DNA of 64,000 nt. Origin: Anabaena sphaerica FACHB-251. GTDB taxonomy: Bacteria; Cyanobacteriota; Cyanobacteriia; Cyanobacteriales; Nostocaceae. This document shows positions 53,580 through 63,700 of this stretch, in pieces. The notes beneath the pieces are model-generated. The model was not told the DNA's origin. It saw nothing but the letters and a program-made list of their open reading frames with translations, and ran no database searches. The position numbers and the translations under genes were made by a program. Location of the stretch: NCBI RefSeq assembly GCF_014696825.1, contig NZ_JACJQU010000003.1:62001-126000 (forward strand), written 5' to 3'. Every line of letters starts with the position of its first letter. Position 1 is the stretch's first letter.

Positions 53580-54830
53580 ATGAATATTACAATTTTAACA
53601 TGGGGTTCGGATGGCGATCTAATACCTTATATAGCTTTAGGATTGGGATTGCAACGGGCTGGTCATTTAGTAAAAATAGCTACTACAATTTATGCTAAAG
53701 ATTTAGTTACTCAATGGGGTTTAGAGTTTATTCCTGTCGATTGTAAGGCGTGGTATAAAGATTTCTTGGTTGGTTCGCATCAAAATCCTTTTGTTATTGC
53801 GGAATATTATAATTATGTTTTACAACCAGTAGAAGAAAGCTTTTTGCCTATACTAAAAGATGTTTGTTCCGGTGCAGAAGCAATCATATTTTCACCGCCC
53901 GCATTTGCTGCTTTTGAATTGTTGGAAAAATTAGGTATACCTGGATATGCAGCTTGTGTTGTACCTCTGCATCCAACTCGTGCATTTTCTAATCACTTTA
54001 CTCCCACTAATTGGCAGTTTGGAGGAACTTATAACTGGCTAACTTACACTTTTTTTAATCAACTGTTATGGCAATATATTCAAAAACCAATTAATCAATG
54101 GCGACAGGAAATTTTGCAGTTACCTCCTGTGTCTCGATTTGCAGATCCATTAAGTCGAATGTGCAAGGCTAAAATACCATTTATTTATGGTTATAGTCCT
54201 GCTTTTGTACCTAAACCTTTTGATTGGCCAGATTGGGTAAATGTTACAGGTTATTGGTTTCTAGATAAACCAAAAAATTGGCAACCACCTCAAGACTTAG
54301 TTGATTTTATAGCTGCCGACTCGCCACCTGTTTATATTGGTTTTGGCTATAAAGCAGGTTGGGATCAAAAGGCACTGATGAAATTATCTTTAGAAGCACT
54401 GGCGCTTTCTGGACAAAGAGGGATTGTATTAATGGGAGATGATTTAACCAATGAATTTGATTTACCAGATGAAGTCTTCCCAATAGAATGGGTACCCTTT
54501 GATTGGTTATTTCCTCAAATGGCAGCAGTTGTCCATCATGGTGGTTGTGGTACTGTTGCAGCTGCTTTAGGTGCTGGTGTTCCTAACATTATTGTTCCCT
54601 ACAATTATGACAATTTTTTCTGGAGTTATCGGATATCTGATTTAGGGATAGGTTCACAGCCGTTGCACTTTAAGAATTTAACACCTGAAAAATTAGCTGT
54701 AGCAATTAAAGCTGTCGTTAATGACAAAGTTATTCAAAATAAGGTAATGGAAATGAGTAAATCTATTCAGGCAGAGGATGGTGTTCCAACGGCAGTGGAA
54801 CTCATTCAGCATTACTTGGGAATTCATTAA
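53580..54830 (+). CDS. UGT/GT1-type glycosyltransferase in the lipopeptide operon
   Basis: A 416-residue GT-B-fold glycosyltransferase similar to UGT and macrolide or sterol glycosyltransferases. The N-terminal domain starts NITILTWGSDGDLIPYIALG, and the C-terminal domain has the donor-site region FPQMAAVVHHGGCGTVAAAL followed by AGVPNIIVPYNYDN. The frame extends to a TTG at 53556, but I chose the ATG at 53580 because the protein then begins at the first strand. The gene starts 25 bp after the FAAL-NRPS stop and precedes the PKS, so it is very likely co-transcribed. A role in glycosylating the lipopeptide, perhaps at the Thr or a hydroxyl made by the ketoreductase, is inferred. Confidence 0.9.
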   Translation: MNITILTWGSDGDLIPYIALGLGLQRAGHLVKIATTIYAKDLVTQWGLEFIPVDCKAWYKDFLVGSHQNPFVIAEYYNYVLQPVEESFLPILKDVCSGAEAIIFSPPAFAAFELLEKLGIPGYAACVVPLHPTRAFSNHFTPTNWQFGGTYNWLTYTFFNQLLWQYIQKPINQWRQEILQLPPVSRFADPLSRMCKAKIPFIYGYSPAFVPKPFDWPDWVNVTGYWFLDKPKNWQPPQDLVDFIAADSPPVYIGFGYKAGWDQKALMKLSLEALALSGQRGIVLMGDDLTNEFDLPDEVFPIEWVPFDWLFPQMAAVVHHGGCGTVAAALGAGVPNIIVPYNYDNFFWSYRISDLGIGSQPLHFKNLTPEKLAVAIKAVVNDKVIQNKVMEMSKSIQAEDGVPTAVELIQHYLGIH

Positions 54831-54940
54831 AATGGTCTATATAATATTCATATTTAATGGATTTTTGTTATGTTATCTGACAATTTATAGACATATATTG
54901 ATAAATAAATCAAGCAAATGTAGTAGAGAGGAATAAAGTA

Positions 54941-57900
54941 ATGTCTATGGAAATCTATGAATCAATGGAAGGAATAGCTATTATCGGAATTTCTGGGCGG
55001 TTTCCAGGCGCAAAAAATATAACTGAATTTTGGCAAAATTTATGTGATGGAGTTGAGGCAATTTCTCAATTCAGTGATGAAGAATTAACTGCTGAGGGAG
55101 TAGATTCATCATTACTTGACAATCCTAACTATATAAAAGTAGGGTCTGTTTTAGAAGATATTGATTTATTTGATGCAGGTTTCTTTAGTTTTAACCCCAA
55201 AGAAGCAGAAATGACTGATCCGCAACATCGGTTATTTTTAGAATGTGCTTGGGAAGCTTTAGAAAATGCGGGTTATGATGTGCAAAGATGCGAAAGCAGA
55301 ATTGGAGTTTATGCTGGTGCTAGTTTAAATAATTATTCATCTTTTCAGTTAAATACTGATCAAATTGGTTCAGCTAATAGCTTCCAGAAATTAATTGGTA
55401 ATGATAAAGATTTTTTGTCTACTCGCGTTTCCTATAAATTAAATTTAACTGGTCCTAGTCTCACAGTACAAACCGCTTGTTCTACTTCTTTAGTTGCCAC
55501 TGCTTTAGCTTGCCAAAGTTTGTTGAATTACCAATGTGATATGGCTTTAGCTGGTGGTGCTTCGGTGCGTGTACCCCAAAAAACCGGGTATTTACACCAA
55601 GAAGGAGGTATTTTATCACCTGATGGCCATTGTCGCGCTTTTGATGCTAAAGCCAAAGGAACGGTTATTGGTAATGGTGTGGGAATCGTGTTGTTAAAAA
55701 GGTTAGCGGATGCGATCGCAGACGGTGATCATATCTATGCAGTCATCAAAGGCAGTGCTATCAATAACGATGGTTCTGGTAAAGTTGGTTACACTGCACC
55801 GAGTGTAAATGGACAAGCAGAGGCGATCGCAGAAGCCATAGCTTTAGCAGACATAGAACCGGAAACCATTACTTATATTGAAACTCACGGTACAGGAACA
55901 GCTTTAGGCGACCCCATAGAGATATCTGCATTAACAAATGTTTTTCGTGCAGAGACAGACAAAAAAGCTTTCTGTGCTATTGGTTCTGTCAAAACAAATA
56001 TTGGACATTTAGACGCTGCTGCTGGGGTTACAGGTTTAATAAAAACCGCTTTGGCTTTGCAACATAAATTAATTCCTCCTAGCTTAAATTTTGAACAACC
56101 TAACCCAGAAATTGATTTTGTAAATAGTCCTTTTTATGTCAATACTAAATTGACAGAATGGAATACAAATCATATACCCCGACGTGCTGGAGTTAGTTCT
56201 TTAGGTATTGGTGGGACTAATGCTCATGTGATCTTGGAAGAAGCACCCTCTTTAAGAGAGCAGGGGAGCAGGGGAGCAAGGGAGCAGGGTAGAAATTATC
56301 AATTGTTGGTACTTTCTGCTAAAACTGATTCAGCTTTAGAAACTGCTACTCAAAATTTAGTTCAATATCTTAAAGGCGAAAAGCTCACGCAAAGACGCAA
56401 AGGCGCAAAGGAAGAAAAGGAAGCAGGTATTATATCTACATCAATTCACGAATATTTTGAGTTGAATTTGTCAGATGTAGCTTATACATTGCAAGTAGGG
56501 AGAAGTGTTTTTAATTATCGTCGGTTTGTAGTTTGTCAAAACATTCAAGAGGCAATAAATACCCTAGAAAATCCTGATAATCAACAGGTATTAACTCATT
56601 TTGAAGAACCTACAAAACGGGCTATTACTTTCATGTTTCCTGGACAGGGCGCTCAATATGTGGACATGGGTAAGGAACTTTATCAAACTGAGCCGACATT
56701 TAGGGAACAGGTTGATAATTGTTGTCTACTACTCGAACCGTATTTAGGTTTAGATTTACGCTCGGTTATTTATCCTCAAGAATTTGAAAAACAAGCAGCA
56801 ACAGAACACTTAAAACAAACATCCTTAGCACAACCAGCATTGTTTGTAATTGAATATGCGTTAGCTAAATTGTGGATGTCTTGGGGTATTTCTCCTCAAG
56901 CAATTATTGGTCATAGTATTGGTGAATATGTAGCCGCTTGTTTAGCTGGTGTCATGTCTTTAGAAAATGCCTTAGCTTTGGTTGCTGTGCGAGGAAAATT
57001 GATGCAGCAAATGTCACCAGGTGCAATGCTTTCTGTTTCTGCATCAGCAAAAGAAATTAAAAATTTACTAGGTGAAAATTTAGATTTAGCAGCTATTAAT
57101 GCACCTTCTTTGTGTGTAGTTTCAGGAACTAATCAAGCTATAGATGAATTTCAGGAAAAACTAACTGCATTAAAAATAGAATCTCGTCGTTTACATACCT
57201 CCCATGCTTTTCACTCCTCCATGATGGAAGAAATGTTAGAACCATTTATTGCGGAAGTGAAAAAAGTAAAACTTAATTCTCCCCAAATTCCTTTTATTTC
57301 TAATTTAACGGGGAATTGGATTTTACCAGAACAAGCAATATCTTCTGATTATTGGGCGCAGCATTTACGAGAAACAGTCAATTTTTCTGCTGGTTTATCA
57401 GTTTTATTACAAAAAAATGAAAGCATTTTGTTAGAAGTAGGACCAGGAAGAACTTTATGTAGTCTAGTTAAACAACATACCCAACAAGCAGCGGGACAGG
57501 TTGTTTTACCTTCTTTGCGTCATCCCCAGGAAGAAAAATCAGATGTTAATTTCTTGCTCAATATTTTAGGGCGGTTGTGGATAGCAGGAGTTGAAATCAA
57601 TTGGTCTGGTTTTTATAGCCATGAACAACGTTATCGCGTACCTTTACCAACTTATCCCTTTGAACGTCAGCGTTATTGGATTGAACCAGAAGTACAAACT
57701 CAATTATCTGGTAAAGGTGAAAACAAGCTAGGTAAAAAGTCTAATATTACTGATTGGTTTTATATTCCTTCTTGGAAACGAGTCCCCATTATCAAAACCA
57801 AAGATATTACATCTGGTTGCTCGTTAATTTTTGTAGACGAATATGGCATTGGTTCAAAAATTGTGCAAAGATTTCAAGAACTGGGACAGGATGTAATTAC

Positions 57901-59611
57901 TGTCAAAGTTGGAGAAGCCTTTAATCAACTAGATAGCAGTACCTACACTATCAACCCCAAACAAGCAGATGATTATTATCAATTGCTGCGACAGTTACAG
58001 GAAGAAGGTAAAATACCTAATCAAATAATTCATTTGTGGAGTGTTACCCAATCACAAGCTTTATCTTGGGAAACAACTCAAAATTTAGGTTTTTACAGTC
58101 TTGTGTATCTAGCGCAAGCTATTGGACAACAACAGATAAGTGAAGAAATTCAACTGTTTGTGATTGCCAATCATCTGCATAATATCACAGGAAATGAAGA
58201 ATTATATCCTGAGAAAACAACTATCTTGGGTGCTTGTAAAGTTATTCCCCAAGAATATCAGAATATAAATTGTCGTTTGATTGATATTGTACTACCAACA
58301 TTAGCCAGTGAAGAGTTTATAGCGCAATTACTGGGAGAAATAACAGCAGAATCACAAAATGCTATCATTGCTTACCGTAATGATTACCGTTGGGTACAAA
58401 CTTTTGAACCTATTTCTCTAGAACCAGCTACCAAAGATAAAATTCGGTTACGAAAAAACGGCGTTTACCTGATTACAGGTGGTATGGGAGGTATGGGTTT
58501 AACCTTAGCTAAATACCTAGCCAAAACTGTACAAGCTAAACTGATTTTATTAGGACGTTCGTTAACATCGCAAAACGAAAAAATTCAGGAATTAGAAGCT
58601 TTAGGTGCGGAAGTATTGATACTTGCTGCTGATGTGACAAATGATCAGCAAATGCAGAATGTTATTACTCAATCTTTAGAACGCTTTGGTACAATTCACG
58701 GTGTCATCAATACTGCGGGTGTGGCTGGTGCTGGGATGATTCAACTCAAAACCCCAGCAATTGCCGAAAGTGTTTTTGCTCCTAAAGTGCAAGGAACAAT
58801 AGTTTTAAATAATGTCCTCAAAAATCAGAATTTAGACTTTTTAGTTCTTTGTTCATCCTTAAGTTCAATTCAAGGAGGATTTGGACAAGTAGATTATTGT
58901 GCTGCAAATACCTTTTTAGATGCCTTTGCTCATTGGAATACAGAAACAAATAACAGATTGACAATTTCTATTAACTGGGATGCCTGGCAACAAGTTGGCA
59001 TGGCAGTGAATACTAATGTTCCTAATGAAATCAAAAACTGGCGCGAAACAACTTTAAAAAATGCTATTCTACCTACAGAAGGAATTGATGCCTTTAGCCG
59101 CATTTTAGCTAATTCACTACCACAAGTGATAGTTTCCACCCAAGATTTACAAGCAGGAATTGAGCAGCTTAACCAATTAGTGTTATCTTTATCAATTGCT
59201 CAAAAACCAGTAAATGCTGTTCAAGTATCTGCTAGTAGATATTCACGCACTCTGCAAGAAAATACTTATGTAGATCCTCGTAACGAAATTGAACAAACTA
59301 TTGCGAATATCTGGGAAGAACTCATAGGTATTGAGAAAGTAGGAATTCACGATAACTTCTTTGAATTAGGTGGACATTCTTTATTAGCAGTCCAAACTAT
59401 TTCTCGCCTCAGAGAAGCCTTTCAGGTCGAATTACCACTACGCACTCTCCTTTTTGATGCGCCAACAGTTAGCGAATTAGCTAATGTCATTGTCGAAAAA
59501 CAACCACAATCAGAAGAACTTGATGAAATCGCCAAACTATTAGCAGAAGTAGAAAATCTTTCCCTTGAAGAACTCCAAAAACAAATAGCTCAAGAATCAC
59601 CAGTTAGTTAA
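54941..59611 (+). CDS. Type I polyketide synthase KS-AT-KR-ACP
   Basis: A 1556-residue single extension module. KS (about 8-432): active Cys180 in TACSTSL, His316 in HGTGT, His356 in NIGHLD. AT (about 560-860): Ser659 in GHSIGEYVAA, and HAFH at 755-758, the malonyl-CoA type. KR (about 1170-1370): nucleotide motif TGGMGGMG at about 1179 and catalytic Tyr in DYCAAN at about 1317; the usual LDD motif of B-type KRs is absent. ACP (about 1445-1520): Ser in LGGHSLLAV at about 1477. No DH or ER, so the product is a beta-hydroxy unit. The C-terminal LDEIAKLLAEVENLSLEEL looks like a docking tail. Two intergenic repeats are inserted in frame in the KS-AT linker (about 437-452 and 481-497). Confidence 0.95.
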   Translation: MSMEIYESMEGIAIIGISGRFPGAKNITEFWQNLCDGVEAISQFSDEELTAEGVDSSLLDNPNYIKVGSVLEDIDLFDAGFFSFNPKEAEMTDPQHRLFLECAWEALENAGYDVQRCESRIGVYAGASLNNYSSFQLNTDQIGSANSFQKLIGNDKDFLSTRVSYKLNLTGPSLTVQTACSTSLVATALACQSLLNYQCDMALAGGASVRVPQKTGYLHQEGGILSPDGHCRAFDAKAKGTVIGNGVGIVLLKRLADAIADGDHIYAVIKGSAINNDGSGKVGYTAPSVNGQAEAIAEAIALADIEPETITYIETHGTGTALGDPIEISALTNVFRAETDKKAFCAIGSVKTNIGHLDAAAGVTGLIKTALALQHKLIPPSLNFEQPNPEIDFVNSPFYVNTKLTEWNTNHIPRRAGVSSLGIGGTNAHVILEEAPSLREQGSRGAREQGRNYQLLVLSAKTDSALETATQNLVQYLKGEKLTQRRKGAKEEKEAGIISTSIHEYFELNLSDVAYTLQVGRSVFNYRRFVVCQNIQEAINTLENPDNQQVLTHFEEPTKRAITFMFPGQGAQYVDMGKELYQTEPTFREQVDNCCLLLEPYLGLDLRSVIYPQEFEKQAATEHLKQTSLAQPALFVIEYALAKLWMSWGISPQAIIGHSIGEYVAACLAGVMSLENALALVAVRGKLMQQMSPGAMLSVSASAKEIKNLLGENLDLAAINAPSLCVVSGTNQAIDEFQEKLTALKIESRRLHTSHAFHSSMMEEMLEPFIAEVKKVKLNSPQIPFISNLTGNWILPEQAISSDYWAQHLRETVNFSAGLSVLLQKNESILLEVGPGRTLCSLVKQHTQQAAGQVVLPSLRHPQEEKSDVNFLLNILGRLWIAGVEINWSGFYSHEQRYRVPLPTYPFERQRYWIEPEVQTQLSGKGENKLGKKSNITDWFYIPSWKRVPIIKTKDITSGCSLIFVDEYGIGSKIVQRFQELGQDVITVKVGEAFNQLDSSTYTINPKQADDYYQLLRQLQEEGKIPNQIIHLWSVTQSQALSWETTQNLGFYSLVYLAQAIGQQQISEEIQLFVIANHLHNITGNEELYPEKTTILGACKVIPQEYQNINCRLIDIVLPTLASEEFIAQLLGEITAESQNAIIAYRNDYRWVQTFEPISLEPATKDKIRLRKNGVYLITGGMGGMGLTLAKYLAKTVQAKLILLGRSLTSQNEKIQELEALGAEVLILAADVTNDQQMQNVITQSLERFGTIHGVINTAGVAGAGMIQLKTPAIAESVFAPKVQGTIVLNNVLKNQNLDFLVLCSSLSSIQGGFGQVDYCAANTFLDAFAHWNTETNNRLTISINWDAWQQVGMAVNTNVPNEIKNWRETTLKNAILPTEGIDAFSRILANSLPQVIVSTQDLQAGIEQLNQLVLSLSIAQKPVNAVQVSASRYSRTLQENTYVDPRNEIEQTIANIWEELIGIEKVGIHDNFFELGGHSLLAVQTISRLREAFQVELPLRTLLFDAPTVSELANVIVEKQPQSEELDEIAKLLAEVENLSLEELQKQIAQESPVS
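56256..56290 (+). repeat. GGGGAGCA short tandem repeat inserted in the PKS gene
   Basis: Four copies of GGGGAGCA-like units, read in frame as REQGSRGAREQG right after the KS domain (after ILEEAPSL). It is the same unit as the arrays at 13693 and 23958. The array starts at the KS-AT linker boundary and leaves all catalytic motifs intact. Confidence 0.9.
56382..56420 (+). repeat. GCAAAGACGCAAAGG repeat inserted in the PKS gene
   Basis: A CACGCAAAGACGCAAAGGCG-type repeat, common between cyanobacterial genes, is read in frame as KLTQRRKGAKEEKEAG in the KS-AT linker. Related pieces occur at 11471 (reverse strand) and near 19139. It lies about 90 bp after the first insertion. Confidence 0.88.
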
Positions 59612-59641
59612 ATCAACTTTAATTTTGTATGCCATAAAAAT

Positions 59642-60730
59642 ATGGAATTCAGCATCCTCTACTTTTCCGGCGACGGCTCAACAACAGAATTAGATAAATA
59701 TAAACTGTTACTAGAAACAGCTAAATTTGCCGATCAAAATGGGTTTACAGCCCTATGGACTCCCGAACGTCATTTTCATCCTTTCGGGGGTTTGTATCCA
59801 AATCCTTCGGTAATTAGTGCAGCTTTAGCAATGATAACTAAGAACATTCAACTCAGATCAGGTAGTGTTGTCATGCCATTACAACATCCTGTTAGAGTTG
59901 CTGAAGAATGGGCAGTAGTTGATAATTTATCTGGTGGTAGAGTTGGACTTTGTTTTGCACCTGGTTGGCACGCCGATGATTTTTTATTACGTCCAGAAAA
60001 TTACACTGAACGTAAAGAAGTTATGTGGCGTGACATCGAGATTTTACAAAAACTCTGGCAAGGTAAAGAAAATGAATTTGTTAATGGTTCAGGTAATAAA
60101 GTTAAGGTAAAAACATTTCCTCGACCGATACAACCTCAAGTACCAATTTGGGTTACTTGTCAAGCAGATGCTACATTTATTGGTGCAGGTAAAATAGGTG
60201 CTAATGTTTTAACTTCTTTGTTGTATGCAACTATTGATGATTTAGCCCAGCAAATATCCCTGTATCGTCGAACTGTGGCAGAACATGGACATGATCCCAA
60301 AAGTTGCAAAGTTTCTTTAATGATGCACACCTATATAGGAGAGAATGAACAATTAGTTAAGGAACAAGTAAAGCAACCTTTTTGTAATTATCTAAAAACA
60401 CATTTTGGCTTAGTTGAAACCTTAGCTAAACGCATCAATTTTCAATTCAATCCTGAAAGTTTTACAGAAGAAGACCGACAACAGCTTTTAGAATTTGCTT
60501 TTGAGCGATATTTCCAACAAGATAGAGTGTTAATTGGTACACCAGAAAGTTGTCGTCAAACAATTGCTCGCTTAACAGAAATGGGCGTAGATGAAATAGC
60601 TTGTCTGGTTGATTTTGGATTGGAATTCGATACGGTAATGACAAGCTTGAATAAATTAACAGATTTTAAGCAAAACTATCAGTCAATAAAAGACGCAAGT
60701 AAATATTCCAGTCTCAGCTTATTTGGGTGA
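59642..60730 (+). CDS. Luciferase-like FMN monooxygenase (MupA/Atu3671-type)
   Basis: A 362-residue flavin-dependent monooxygenase of the bacterial-luciferase fold, in the group found in natural-product clusters. Conserved parts are FSILYFSGDGSTTELDKYKL at the start, TPERHFHPFGGLYPNPSV, SGSVVMPLQHPVRVAEEWAV, VDNLSGGRVGLCFAPGWHAD and IGTPESCRQTIARL near the end. In related assembly lines such a domain is often fused to a PKS module; here it is a free protein 30 bp after the PKS. It probably hydroxylates a carrier-bound intermediate, but position and substrate cannot be read. The following NRPS starts only 6 bp later, supporting one operon. Confidence 0.92.
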   Translation: MEFSILYFSGDGSTTELDKYKLLLETAKFADQNGFTALWTPERHFHPFGGLYPNPSVISAALAMITKNIQLRSGSVVMPLQHPVRVAEEWAVVDNLSGGRVGLCFAPGWHADDFLLRPENYTERKEVMWRDIEILQKLWQGKENEFVNGSGNKVKVKTFPRPIQPQVPIWVTCQADATFIGAGKIGANVLTSLLYATIDDLAQQISLYRRTVAEHGHDPKSCKVSLMMHTYIGENEQLVKEQVKQPFCNYLKTHFGLVETLAKRINFQFNPESFTEEDRQQLLEFAFERYFQQDRVLIGTPESCRQTIARLTEMGVDEIACLVDFGLEFDTVMTSLNKLTDFKQNYQSIKDASKYSSLSLFG

Positions 60731-60736
60731 TTCATT

Positions 60737-63700
60737 ATGAAAGATATAAATGAAAGAATTGCCGCCTTATCCCCTGAACAACGAGCATTGTTTGAAATGC
60801 GGCTGAAGCAAAAAAATTTACAGATTAAAAAATCAACATCAATTCCGAAAAGAACAGCATCGGATATTTTAACTTTATCGTTAAGTCAAGAGAGGTTGTG
60901 GTTACTGCATCAACTACAACCAGATACACCTTTATATAATGAATCTAGTTTGTTGCATTTAACAGGTGTGCTTAATACTATAGCTTTACAAAAAAGTATT
61001 AATGAAATTATTAAAAGACACGAAATTCTTCGTACTAGCTTTCAAGTTGTAGATGAGCAAACTTTACAAATTATTGATCCTAAAGTTACATTTAAACTAA
61101 CAAATATTGAATTACCAACCTACTCAGAAACAGAAGTAAATCAAATTGTCACAGAAAAAGCTCGTCAAGCTTTTGACCTGAGCCAAGCACCCCTGTTTCG
61201 GGGTATGCTAATTCGTATCAGTGAGCAAGAACATATTCTGCTACTCACAAAGCATCATATTATTTCTGATGGTTGGTCATGGCAAATATTTTATCGAGAA
61301 TTAGCAGCACTATACCAAGGTTTCTGTCAAAATATTCCGGCAAAATTGCCAGAATTACCCATTCAATATGCGGATTTTGCACGGTGGCAAAAACAAGATT
61401 TACAGGAGAAATCCCATCAGCTTAATTACTGGAAGCAAAAACTTAAAGATGCGCCACCGATTCTCAATTTACCAACAGATTATCCCCGTCCTGCACAGCA
61501 AAGTTTTCAAGGTGCGCGTACAACTATTATAATTCCACAAATACTAACAGATGCACTCAAATCTTTTAGTCAACAGGAAGGCGTTACCCTGTTTATGGTA
61601 TTGCTGGCAGCGTTTAAAACCTTACTTTACCGTTACACAGGACAAACAGATTTATCAGTTGGAACACCTGTTGCAAACCGAACCCACAGTGAAATTGAGA
61701 ATTTACTGGGATGCTTCGTTAACACTTTAGTTCTCAGAACTGATGTATCTGGAGAATTGAGTTTTAAAGAGTTGGTGAAACGAGTCCGCGAGACAGCTTT
61801 AGCTGCTTATACTCATCAAGAATTACCCTTTGAACAGCTAGTTAAAGAACTACAACCGGAACGAACATTAAGCCACACTCCTCTATTTCAGGTGATGTTT
61901 GTTTTTCAAGATGCACCAATGTTAGTTCTACAAATGCCAAATTTAACCTTAGCTCCCTTAATAATAGATAACGGAAGTGCTAAGTTTGATTTGACGTTAT
62001 ATGTGGAAGATACAAAGCAAGAATTAATTGGATTTTTAGAATATAACACCGACTTGTTTCATGCTGACACTGTTAATAGAATGGTGGGACATTTACAGAC
62101 TTTATTAGAGGGTGTAGTTGCAAATTCTCAACAAAGTTTGTGTGACTTACCATTGCTTACTGCTAGCGAACGTTATCAATTATTAGAAGAGTGGAATAAT
62201 ACACAAGTTGATTATCCCCAAGACCAATGTATTCATCAATTATTTGAAGCTCAAGTTGAGAAAACCCCTGATGCTGTAGCAGTGGTATTTGACAATCAGC
62301 AATTAACATATCAGGAAGTCAACACCAAAGCAAATCAACTTGCTCACTACTTGCAAAAACTGGGAGTAAAACCAGAAGTATTGGTGGGTATTTGTGTAGA
62401 GCGATCGCTTGAAATGATAATTGCTATTTTAGCAGTTCTCAAAGCAGGAGGCGCATACATCCCACTAGATCCGGCATTTCCTCAACAGCGTTTAGCTTTA
62501 ATGTTGGAAGACTCTCAAGCTCTAATTTTGCTATCTCAAAAACATTTAATTGAGAGTCTTTCTACTCACAAAGCTCAAATCATTTGTTTAGATCAAGACT
62601 GGGAAAATATCGCTACCCAGGAAATAACCAACCCCAAGGTTAAAGTTAAATCAGATAATTTAATCTACACTATCTATACCTCCGGTTCTACAGGTAAACC
62701 CAAAGGTGTACAAATTATTCACAGCAATGTCGTGAATTTTCTCACTGCAATACAGCAAGAATTACACTTAACCCATGCAGATAGTTTACTTTCAGTTACT
62801 ACCCTATCTTTTGATATTGCTGGGTTAGAAATTTTTCTGCCTTTAATAATAGGAGCTAAGTTAATTTTAGTCAGTCGAGAAGTAGCAACAGATGGCATAC
62901 AGTTATTACAACAATTAAATAATACTTCTACCACTGTCATGCAAGCTACCCCTGCAACTTGGCGAATGTTATTAGATGCAGGTTGGCAAGGAAAATCACG
63001 GTTAAAAGTTCTTTGTGGTGGAGAAGCCTTACCTCAGAATTTAGCTGAAAAATTATCCTCACGATCTGCACAACTTTGGAATTTATACGGACCAACTGAA
63101 ACAACTATTTGGTCTACAATTCATCAAATTCAAGATCCTAAACAAACAATTCCTATCGGTCGTCCTCTGGCTAATACCCAAATATATATTTTAGATAAAT
63201 CTTTACAACCTGTACCTGTAGGCGTTACTGGAGAAATATATATTGGTGGTGCTGGTGTCGCACGGGGTTATTTTAACCGACCAGAGTTAACTCAAGAAAA
63301 ATTTATTGCTAACCCTTTTAGTGATAACCCAGGAGAAAAATTATATAAAACAGGTGACTTGGGTCGTTATCTTGCCAATGGAGAAATTGAATATTTAGGA
63401 CGCATTGACTATCAAATAAAAATGCGCGGTTTTCGTATTGAATTATCAGAGATTGAAACCATTATTAATCAACATTTATCAATCCAGACAAATATAGTAG
63501 TTTTAAGGGAAGATACACCAGGAAATAAAACTTTAGTAGCTTATCTAACTTTACAACCAGAACATTCATTAACAATTGAAGAATTACGTCGTTTTCTAGA
63601 ATCGCAACTACCGGGTTACATGATACCCTCTGCTTTTGTGATTCTAGAGACACTGCCATTAACACCAAATGGCAAAATAGATAGAGCATCTTTACCAGCA

